Below, piece by piece: positions 48,081-56,573 of a stretch of DNA of 56,573 nt. Source of the stretch: Auxenochlorella pyrenoidosa. Its lineage: Eukaryota > Chlorophyta > Trebouxiophyceae > Chlorellales > Chlorellaceae. The notes below the pieces were generated by a model. The model was not told where the DNA came from. It searched no databases and worked only from the letters and a program-made list of their open reading frames with translations. The translations under genes were made by a program, and so were the position numbers. Position 1 is the stretch's first letter. Every line of letters begins with the position of its first letter. Location: contig KQ481983.1 of NCBI GenBank assembly GCA_001430745.1, positions 2,284,987-2,341,559 of the forward strand. Direction: 5' to 3'.

Positions 48081-48932
48081 TGCAACGACTCAAGGGGAGA
48101 AATAAGTCCAGGCCCGGGCCAGCCTGTCTGGAACAAGTGTGGCCAGCAGGACACTTTCGGGATTCCCTTGATGCTGGATAAATGAAGACAGTGAAAGTTG
48201 CGCTGTTGGAGTCTGTAGATCTCAAAATGGGCGGGTGCGCTGCAGCGTGGCAGGTGGAGTGGCACCGGCGGGTACCCGCTGCGCCAGGTGGCTGCGGGGA
48301 GGGAGGGCTTTCTCAAGGCAGAAACTTGCTCCTGGAGTGTCACCCCGCTGAATGAGACGCGTTAGAAAACCCAGGGGCTCCAAGGTTGAACCCTTCAATG
48401 GGGTGGTGTCAACATTCCACTGCACACTGGGGCTGTCTGGACTATCAGTTGGCTGCATGAACGGCTATACAGCATAGCCCCTCGTTGCAGCTAAGCATCG
48501 ACTGATGCGTGCATGGTGGGTGCTGTACGATCACGTGACATGTGCTCAGCATCTTGCATGAAACATCGACAAAAAATGCAGCGGGATATGATGTGGCATG
48601 AAAGGAGGCGAACGAAACGCAGGAGGGTGCAGAAGTTCTAGTGTACATTTGCAGCTGAGAGGGCGCTAACGACTAAGGTTTGGAACAGATGGCGCAGGGG
48701 TGATGGCGCAGGCTGGAGGAGAAGGTTTTCAGGTTTCGAGAAGATGTCGGGGCGTTGCAAGGTGGTGGCGAGTGGCAAGGCTGGAATTTATGTAACGGGT
48801 TCATTCTTCTCGTGCAGCAGTGAGCAGCAAGGTTCAGGGGCGGGACAGAAGCAAGGAAGCAAGCGGAAGCGCAGCATACCGACCGCGCAGTGATTGGTGC
48901 TGGCCAAAGCGCTGGGCCGCACTGGCCAGCCC
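48081..48932. other. intergenic, 852 nt
   Basis: Between the kinase start (48080) and the last exon of the Mpv17-family gene (48933), both on the minus strand. Presumably the kinase promoter and a 3' UTR. Short open frames here have no exon features or recognisable protein. Confidence 0.4.
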
Positions 48933-51383
48933 TCAGGATGGTGGCAGGCGGATGGGCTGCTGGCACACGCTCTGCATCACCTCAGCCTGCGGATGGCAAT
49001 GGTGGCAGTACGGCGTTGCTGGTAGAGCGGGGGCTGACATGGGGCACTGGCACACCAGCTGCCAGCCGAGCAGACCAGATGAGCCGGCGACCCTCTGTGC
49101 ACCTCGTGTCGCTGCCAGGTGCTGCCTCCCCCTGAAGCGGGGCCAGCAGGAGCAAGCCAACCCCCACCTTCATGTGGAAATAGCTGACCAGCATGTCGGC
49201 GCTCGGCAGGCTCTGCAGGGGGGGGCCGCGGCAGCGGCACAGCTCAGCACCGCCAGCGCCTCCCCTCGGCACCCTCGTCCCGCAACGTCCTGCGAGAGAC
49301 TGAGCCGCCCGTCGTTCCGAGGCTTCCTGCCCACCATGCTGCAGCCTTGGTGCGGACACCCCCCGCCCCGCCCCGCTCACCTGCGCGCCCCAGCCCCCCA
49401 GCATGCGCTCCAGGGCTGCAACGTGCCGCACCGCCTCTGCCACCTCTGGGTGGGCCAGCGCCTCGGGGGCCTTGTGGCAGGGGATGGTCGACAGCAGCGC
49501 AGACGCGGCGGCAGCGGCAGCCTCGCCGCTGCCCGGGCTGGCCATGCTGCCGAGAGCGCCGCCGTCGCCGGCGGTCGGGCCGCAGGTGAAGGACAGGTAT
49601 GTGGTCCTGCGGGGGAGGGATGGGCGGGCGCCCAGGACAGGTCAGCGGGGAGGCAGTGGGGAGCAGGCGTGGCGGGCAACGCCGTCGGAGCGTCAGCCCC
49701 CGGTGTGTGCAGGTCAGGCCCTCCCCAAGCGCTGGGGCCGGCCCCCTGCCCCCACCAGAAGATGGCGACCACGTTGTTGAACAGGATGCGGTAGTCGGTG
49801 GGCACAAACTTGAAGTTGACAAGGTGCGCCAGCGGCCTGCGCGCAGGGGTGGGGCCGGCAGGCCGGGTCGGGGCTGCACTCCCGGGTGCCCATGGCCTCA
49901 GGTGGGGCCCCAGAACGCTTGCAGCCAAGCGCCGAGACCCCTCCAGGCATGCGCCCGTGGCGACCACCCAGGTGCGCTTCAGCCGCACCAGAGCACATAG
50001 TTTGCCAGCATGGTGGGCCAGAACTTGCGGGCGATTGTGTCCAGGATCAGCTCGGGGTGGCCCTCCAGGGTCTTCAGGAACGCTGCATGGCCGGGAAGGG
50101 GGATGGGGGGAGGGGCCGGGGGGGAAGGGGTTCAAGCAGGCAGGTGCTGGGCAATCAGCGTCACAAACCGGGTGGCCAGGGCACGCAGCATGGTGGCTGG
50201 CCTCGGCTGAGCCTGAGTTGTCCAGTCTGCTGCATAAGCGGGTCTACTAACTAGCAACGGTCCCTGCCGGGTGCTCGCTGCATAGCCCTCAGGCACCTTT
50301 GCAGGCTGGCTGGCCAACAAGCTGCCAGCGACACAGCGTCTCATCGGGAGGAGCTCGTCTCTGCAGCCCCTCTGCCCAACCAAGATGAGCGAGCGGGGCC
50401 AGCTCCACGGACACAAGTGGTCCCCCGCCGCCGCCCCCTCCCCTCCCCACCACCCCCGCGGCTCACCGAAGAAGACGAGCGTCATGAGCGGGCCCCACAC
50501 CAGCTGGTCCAGCGCCGTCTTGATCAGCACCGCCCGCGTGGAGGTGGGGTTCTCCGGGTACACGTGCCGGTCCAGCACCTGGTACCACAGGTGGCCCACC
50601 GGGCCGTCCAGCAGCAGGCCGTACAGCGACAGCCGCGCACACCTGCGGCGCGGGCCAAGGCGCCAGGTGAGCGATCGCCAACCTGGGTGTGCACCCCGCA
50701 CCTCTGCAACCTGCTGGTGCCCAGCGGCCCTGCATGCTCGAGCGGTGGGGCAGCAACGAGCAGGCGCCCAGTGCACTGACGGGCAGCGCCGCAGATCTCA
50801 GGGCTCACCTAAAGGGGTCGTACGGGCCAGCGCCAGCCACGCCCTGAGCAATCCTGTCGCCGACTGCAAACCCCACTAAGCTGGTCAGGGCCTGCATGCA
50901 CGGGCAGGGTGTGTGACATTGCTCACACTGTGCACTGGCCGGCAGCCCGCCTCAGCAGCTGTTTCCAACTTGCAAGCAAGCAGGTTGTCCAGCATCAATA
51001 CCAATCTGTCCTACCTTTGTGAGCACCGGGTTGGCTTTCACTGCCCTGTCGTAAGCGGCGCAGGCCGCCTTCACGGCGGCGATAATGCCCGCTGCCGGCC
51101 CTGCCTCCGCCCCGGCTGTGCTGGCATCTCCCCCCCGGCCGTCAGGCACGAGCCCATCACTGGGATTCTGGGCTGCGGATGTTTGAAAGCTGGCAAAAGC
51201 ACCGCTCTCCTCCTCGGGGAAAGCAGCCCCTGCCCCAGCCCCAGCAGGGGGCGCCTGCGCCCTTGCCGCCTGCCCCTGGCGGTGCCGCCTGTTTCTGGCA
51301 GCAGCAGGCGCGATCAGGGATCTGAATTGGGCGGGAGCAGCAGGGTGCAGGCCGCGAGAGCTAGGCCAGACGAGGGCAGCCAT
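48933..51383 (-). CDS. Mpv17/PXMP2-family membrane protein, probably chloroplast-targeted
   Basis: Eight exons: 51383-51015, 50891-50809, 50642-50467, 50082-49989, 49836-49756, 49606-49381, 49212-49168, 48986-48933 (375 residues). Mpv17/PXMP2 proteins form four-helix channels in the inner mitochondrial, peroxisomal or plastid membrane. The family core is complete: YDRAVKANPVLTKALTSLVG, GDRIAQG, LLLDGPVGHLWYQVLDRHVY, TALDQLVWGPLMTLVFF, FWPTMLANYVLWPLAHLVNF, FVPTDYRILFNNVVAIFWTT and YLSF. An N-terminal extension of about 100 residues rich in Ala, Arg and Pro looks like a transit peptide. The C-terminus carries a further 100 residues beyond the family end (Ala-rich, then HPEVAEAVRHVAALERMLGG), which is unusual. 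The last two exons are short (15 and 17 residues) and less certain. Confidence 0.92.
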
Positions 51384-51584
51384 GCGCGCTGCAGACAGAG
51401 TTTGCAGCGCTCCCCAGACTGATCAAGGATGGAGATGTGGACAAAGCTGCGTGCAGTGCGGCTTAAAGAAGCGAAATCCTGGCTATGAGGATTTGCGTCA
51501 GCAGCTTCCCTTGTTGTGCAAACAAGGAATGGGATTCCCGCTCTAAAGTAGAATTTGCGGTGAATTAATGCAGGGCAGCCCGAT
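51384..51584. other. short intergenic, 201 nt
   Basis: Lies between the Mpv17-family start (51383) and the stop of the TMEM135-like gene (51585). The promoter of the former must lie here or overlap the neighbour's last exon. Confidence 0.35.
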
Positions 51585-54500
51585 CTAGGGAGGTGTCAGA
51601 CCGGTGCCCTTGCCGCCGGTATCATGTGAACTCGGCGCCTTGCAGCTGCCGCTGACGCCTTCGCTGCTGCTGCTGACGCCGCTCGTGCCGCTGCCACCCT
51701 TGGGCCCACCGCCTTCTGGCACCATGCTCAAGGGGCTGGCTGCAGGCGAGGACCCGCCACTGCTGCTTCTGCTGGCCTCGGGGCTCTGGATACCGTTGCC
51801 ACCATTGTCCAGCTTCCCGTGGCTGCCACTGCCGGCGCGCCCTGCCAGCTGGCTCAGGCTGCGTGCAGAGGCCGGGAGGGTGGATCATTGGGCATGCCTG
51901 CTCTGCAAGCATGCTCGCAGAAGCACTCCCCGCGCACGCTGCCAGCAAGCTGTCGAGCATCCTTGCAGCTGTCTGCACCCACCTGCGCACTGAGCGCATG
52001 ATGTACTCTGCATTGCACCCTTGCAGCTGTCTGCACCCACCTGCGCACTGAGCGCATGATGTACTCTGCATTGCTGGGCTGGTGCGAGATGCTGGCGTGC
52101 TTGAAGCCGGTGTTGCCCAGGATGAACTGCGGTTGTTGGGCCGGGGGCAGGGGGTCGGAGAGCAAGAGCAGCAGGGGCGGGCAGAAGCCAGGGCTACAGT
52201 GGCACAGGCATGTCACGTAGCAGAACGCGCGGAATGCACTCACGTCGAAGACATTCAGGTAGCTGCTGCGGAAGACATCGCGGCGCTGCAGCAAGAGAAG
52301 TGAGAGCGACAGGGGAGGTATCCGCGGACATGTGCCGACGGCGTCCAGCCACGCGCGCTGGCAAGCCGGCTCCACGCCAGCCCCACCACGCCGCCTGATC
52401 ATCTCGCCACTCCTGCCCAACCCCCTCCCCGCTTGCCTCGCCAAAGTGGTCCGAGTAGCAGTGCAGGATGCAGGCGGAGGCCAGCGAGAACATGAGCACA
52501 TCCAGCCGGCGCGGCAGCGAGCCGGGGCGCACCCAGCGCCACGCCGCCAGGGTCAGGGCAAAGCTCTCGGCCGCCTGCCGAGGGAGGGTGGGCAGGGCAC
52601 GGCAGTCGTGAGTGGCGATGAAGGGAGGAGGGAGCAGGTGCGCGAGAGAGTCTGGCGACAGCCTCAGTACAGTGGCAGGGCACTTTCCGCTGTCGCCGCC
52701 ATCCCATCCCACCACCCTCCCCGGGGGCAGCACTGGCAATGCTGCCAGACACCCACGCGGGACAGGCAGTACAGCGCCAGCTCCATGCGCCGTGACCGCT
52801 TCTCCACCAGCGCTGCAAAGCCGGCGACCCAGCAGGAGCCCGCGATGACGGCGCCGGTGGTGCGGCCGGCGAGGTTGAACCCCGCGCATGCGCCTCGCCA
52901 GGCAAGCGTGCAGTACAGGGACAGGAAGAGGGAGGAGCGCAGCACGCCCAGAGCCACCTTGCTGCAGGGGCGGAAGAGGGGGGCAGGGGGGGGGGGGGGG
53001 GGGGCGGATCGCTGCCGCGGTGGAAGTGGCACAAGCTCTGGCGTCCTGCTCCAGCAAGTCGGCGCCCGACGGCTGCCATGGCCCTTGCAGCCGTCGCCCT
53101 GCTGCAGCGGGCGGGGCCTCACCGCCACAGCTGCGGCGCCTTGTCGGGCTGCAGCAGGCGCTTGCGGTGCACAAGGATGGCGGGAACCACGTAGACTGCG
53201 GGCAGGCGGTGCCGGGGCGGCCGCAGGGCAGCGGGCAACAGGTTTTCGGGAGCTGCAGGCCGGCTGCAGGTCCAACCGGCAGCAGGTTGCGCACGGCAAG
53301 GCCAGCAGGGCAGGCCGGCTGCAGCGCAGGCAGGGCATACCGGGCTGTTGGCACCCCTCCGCGCCCCTGCCCTAGCACGCGCGCGCCTGCCCTCAGGCGG
53401 CGGGCGCTTGCCCTTGGGAGGGCGCCGACGCTTGGGAGGGGCGCATGCTCACCCGGGAAGTAGACCGGCAGCGCCCGCAGGTAGGCCCCCGGGAAGAAGG
53501 TCGCGGTGTGCTGCATGCAGGCCTGCGGGCGGAGGGGAAGCGAACAGCCAGAAGGCAGGTCATGCGCAACCTGCCCAAACACTGGCGCTTTCCCGCTGCC
53601 TGCCAGCGCACCGCCTCCAGGCACTGACTATCAAGGTGTGCCTCCAAAATTGGTTGGCAGTCAACAGGGCAGTTGCAGCCAGGCAGACCACACGCTTGCA
53701 TGCCCAGCGCACCTGGCCCGGGTGCAGGAAGCCGCAGGGGGTGGTGCCCCGGAAGCCAGCCAGCTCGGTGCCGGCCAGCGCCGCCAGCGGGGCGGCCGCA
53801 CAGGCTGCAGCGCCGCCAGCCGCCGCGCGCCGCGTCATCTCTCGCACGGCGGCATAGCTGCAGAGGGCGGGGCACAGCCCAGGGTTGGATGAAGATGGGC
53901 CGGTGTCGCACTGTACGACCGCATGTGGGAGACATGCATCGCAGCCACAGCCAGTGCCGGGCAGCAGGGCCCCTGCAGCTGCATGGCACTCACACGTGTG
54001 GCAAAGCAGCGCACTCACACGCGTGGCGATTTGCCGCCATGGCGATCCAGAAAGCGCACATAAGAGGGCGGCAGGGTCTGCGGCAGTGCAAGGCGGCAGG
54101 GGAAGCAAGGGACAACGCGTGAGCCTGTGGTCATGCGACGCTGCAGGCGACTGCCCATGCCGCGCTTGCGCTCGCTTCTGCCTGCGCTGCCGTCCGTGGG
54201 GTAGCGTCTAAAAGCGGCACTCCATATGCCCAGCGACCCAGCAGCCCAGCTCTGGCCCGAGGGCGGGCGTCCCACCTGCGGGAGCGCGATCCAGCTGAAC
54301 CCGATCTGGGCAGTGGACAGGCACATAAGCGCTACGTCGCCGTGGCGCCACCGCGTGGGTGCCAGCAGAGCGCGCTGCGGGGAGGGTTGGGGGCCAGGGG
54401 CGGCTGTGTGAGCCAGAAAGCTGGTTGGCCGGCTGCAAGGCGAGCAAAGCTCGGCCTGCCGGGAAAGAGACCGTTGTCGCCGGCGCGTTGCCCTGCCCCT

Positions 54501-55540
54501 TGCCCGCCCGATGGCGGCCCCCCCCCCCCCCCCCCCGCCGCCGCTCTCAACCCCCAGCCAGCGCAGCGGCGCCCACCTTGAAGGGGTGCGCCTGGGGCAG
54601 GTTGCCACAGCGGATGAGCAGCGTGAGGCCGCGGATGAGCACGTACAGCGCCAGCGACGTGTGCGCCTGCTGCGTGCCCGTGAGCAGCATGGCGGGCCCC
54701 GCCAGCGCGCCTGCGGCAGGGGCCGCGCCGAGGGCGTCGGGCTGGTGGCTGCACGCTGCCATTGCACATGGCAGTGTGCATCAGTGCACCCCCACCCCTT
54801 GCAGGCCACCGGCCTCCCTCGCACTGCTGCCCGATGCACGGTACCTGATGCCATCGCCCGCCAGGCGCACGTGCGCTTGCGCCCGCCCAGCATGGCAATC
54901 AGCTCATCCCAGAACACAAACAGACCTGCGCAGCCACAGCGGATGCAAGCAGTGAGGACAGAGAGTCTGTACCGAGTTCCCATCCCAGCTGGGGGCAGGG
55001 GCTCCCGCAGGTAGTCATGCACCTCAAAGCAGCAGGTCTCGCGCACTCAACCGCCGCCCGCGCACCCCACCCACCGCTGAAGCTGCCCAGAAAGGCGCCC
55101 CACCGCGCCGTGTCCTTGAGCAGCGACAGCGCATCTGCATCTGCCCGCCCGGCGCTGCCGGCTGGCCCCTTGCTGCGTCGCCGTCGGGCAAGCAGCTGCA
55201 AGAGGTAGCCAACCAGGTGGAGGCCGCCGCGCAGGGACAGGCCTGCAACCGCTCCTCGCACCACCGCATCCTGCAGCCGCTGCGCCGCCCTGCAGCCGCA
55301 CAGACATCCTTCAGAATTCTGCTTCAAGCAAGTTGGCTGAGCGACGTATGCACGCAGCAAGCGGGTGCCCCGCACAGAGCAGAGGGCAGGCGGCAGGAAG
55401 GCGGCAGCGGTGGGTGGGCGCTGCCAAGGCCTGCGGCTCCCGGCAGGCCGGACGCACCTTTCTCTGTCGTATTCTTGCCACCGGTTTGCTACCGTAGCCC
55501 GCAGGGCTGCCAGCGTGGGGCTTGCGCCCTGCACCGACAT
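51585..55540 (-). CDS. TMEM135-like multi-pass membrane protein (Tim17-related family)
   Basis: Fourteen exons: 55540-55458, 55289-55075, 54925-54845, 54710-54577, 54374-54276, 54077-54019, 53857-53713, 53522-53453, 53195-53123, 52961-52757, 52574-52437, 52285-52244, 52126-52041, 51858-51585 (567 residues). Every junction is in phase. TMEM135 is a peroxisomal/mitochondrial membrane protein linked to lipid handling; plants have relatives. Matching pieces: GAFLGSFSGLFVFWDELIAM, LALYVLIRGLTLLIRCGNL, LPPSYVRFLDRHGGKSP, HTATFFPGAYLRALPVYF, VVPAILVHRKRLLQ, WVAGFAALVEKRSRRMELAL and SLASACILHCYS. The order suggests two Tim17-like modules. The last exon adds a Ser/Gly-rich tail. The intron 52436-52286 begins GCAAGC, and a 56-nt tandem duplication covers the donor of exon 13. 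Family assignment is by segment resemblance and order. Confidence 0.78.
51961..52074. repeat. tandem duplication, 56-nt unit, period 58
   Basis: The unit starting CCTTGCAGCTGTCTGC occurs at 51961-52016 and again at 52019-52074 with no mismatch that I can see. It covers the end of exon 13 of the TMEM135-like gene, its splice donor, and the start of the intron. Confidence 0.92.
52985..53004. repeat. poly-G tract
   Basis: A long G run (about 20) in an intron of the TMEM135-like gene. A similar C run lies near 54514-54536 in another intron of the same gene. Confidence 0.85.
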
Positions 55541-55890
55541 ACTGTTCGTGCCCACTGGCCCGTGCAGTTGCCAAATTCCTGCAGACGCAATCAGACACTG
55601 CTCTCTGTCTGCAGGAGCAGATGGGGATTGAAATGCTCAAGCTGGCGGAGGAGGGTTTCGTCTGCTCATTGCGAGCTGGCGAAATTCCAGAGCGCCCCAT
55701 CGCTCCCAACCTTTCCGGAGCCACGCTTTCGCTGTCAGAGACACATGCAGGATCCTGCAACCGCTCGAACAGGTCTACCGTAATGAAGACTCCCTCCTGC
55801 TGCCGTCGCTGACGTTGAGAAGACGCTAGTCAAATGAATACATAGTCTTGTCGCCCTGGATCGAGCGCCTTCGCCCAAATCGCCAACGGG
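55541..55890. promoter_or_regulatory. divergent intergenic, TMEM135-like / membrane protein, 350 nt
   Basis: Both neighbours start at its edges and run outwards. Shared promoter inferred from layout; no motif recognised. Confidence 0.35.
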
Positions 55891-56573
55891 ATGGAGTGGG
55901 CAGGTGGCGGCGGCGGCACGCCGCCAGCGCAACGGTCGGGCACCCAGGGCACTCAGCCGTACATGCAGGTCAGGTTTTCTACTAATTTGCACGCAACAAA
56001 CATGGACTGCGTCACAGTGGTACCCGCGCAGGCCCTCGTGCACCAACCTGTTGCTGCTGCTGCTGTTGCTTTTATGTGCAGCTTGCGCTGTACCTGGCTG
56101 GGAATGCGCTGACGGTCGTCATCGGCCTGCTCATCTGGAACCTCAACACGGTGAGGCCAGCAGGCAGAACTTGCGCCCAAGCCCATATGCAGCCAACTCG
56201 CCTGTCAGAGCGTGCTAGTGTGTCGCCAGATCAGCGCGTAGAGGCAGCACATGCCATCCGTGCCCCACCCTGCCTCCGCCTGGCCGCTGCCTGCCCACCC
56301 CGCATCGCCACACCCCCGAGCAGGTGCTGGCCGACTTCCGGGACAGTATGTTCTACGCCCTGCTGCTATCCATCGCGCTGCGCCCTGTCAAGGAGTGGCT
56401 GGTGTGCCAGCTGGATGCCAGCCTGGCCGACCCCCGCCGCAGCGTGGGCGCCGCGCTGCTGGGCCTGGCGGTGCTGCCCCTGAACGCCCTGGTGGACGCC
56501 TGGGAGGAGGGCAGGGCCATCCTGGGCAAGTGGCGGCAGGCGGTGCAGGAGGAGTTCCAGCGGCGGCAGGCCG
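55891..56573 (+). CDS. N-terminal part of a multi-pass membrane protein (possibly TMEM245/AI-2E-transporter-like), runs off window
   Basis: Three exons join in frame: 55891-55968, 56082-56150, and 56324 to the window end. The start MEWAGGGGGTPPAQRSG is hydrophilic. Membrane segments follow: LALYLAGNALTVVIGLLIWN, then FYALLLSIALRPVKEWLV and VGAALLGLAVLPLNALVD. The phrase with IALRP(V/I) after a membrane helix resembles the start of TMEM245 and AI-2E-transporter (PF01594) proteins, but too little is present to be sure. The rest lies to the right of the window. Confidence 0.55.

Noticed and set aside
48081..48932. Small open frames between the kinase and Mpv17-family genes
   Set aside because: No consistent splice sites, no recognisable motif, and base composition like the other intergenic gaps.

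Overview
This window looks like nuclear DNA of a high-GC, intron-rich unicellular green alga. A trebouxiophyte close to Chlorella or Micractinium is my inference from composition, short spliceosomal introns (about 70-490 nt), plant-type chloroplast genes and the mix of gene families. Genes are packed on both strands with intergenic gaps mostly of 200-1200 nt. I rebuilt the gene models by hand from splice sites and reading-frame continuity. Almost every intron starts GTG and ends in GCAG, CCAG or similar, and in nearly all cases the exon phases join exactly. Exon coordinates are given in each entry; for minus-strand genes exons are listed 5' to 3' in gene order.

Layout. 1-755 (-): 5' part of an unrecognised, probably organelle-targeted gene. 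1741-3011 (-): CINP-like protein. 3501-5565 (+): TruB-type pseudouridine synthase. 5828-6852 (+): membrane-anchored MYND zinc-finger protein. 7086-9178 and 9518-11486 (-): tandem F-box/LRR paralogs, the first with a broken frame. 12470-16171 (+): cryptochrome/photolyase family protein. 16592-18650 (-): FMN-binding split-barrel protein interrupted by a 530-nt assembly gap. 19054-22047 (+): HRD1-like RING ubiquitin ligase. 22536-24592 (-): S-formylglutathione hydrolase. 25174-31202 (+): MCM7. 31734-35713 (+): TGD4-like chloroplast lipid-transfer protein. 36156-38219 (+): EFG1-like rRNA-processing protein. 39066-41051 (-): F-box/cyclin protein. 42267-45367 (+): replication factor C subunit 3. 46277-48080 (-): protein kinase. 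48933-51383 (-): Mpv17/PXMP2 protein. 51585-55540 (-): TMEM135-like membrane protein. 55891-end (+): start of a multi-pass membrane protein.

Genes by job. Four genes belong to DNA replication or cell-cycle control (CINP-like, MCM7, F-box/cyclin, RFC3). Two serve RNA maturation (TruB, EFG1). Several are organelle or membrane proteins (TGD4-like, FMN protein, Mpv17, TMEM135-like, HRD1-like). No operon-like units exist, but several gene pairs are head to head and probably share regulatory DNA.

Most notable points: an MCM7 whose four zinc-finger cysteines are all replaced; seven probable GC-AG introns among about 117; a GT/GC donor difference at the same intron of two tandem paralogs; a 56-nt tandem duplication of an exon end plus its splice donor; and an F-box/cyclin fusion divergent from RFC3. 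No RNA genes, CRISPR arrays or transposons were recognised.
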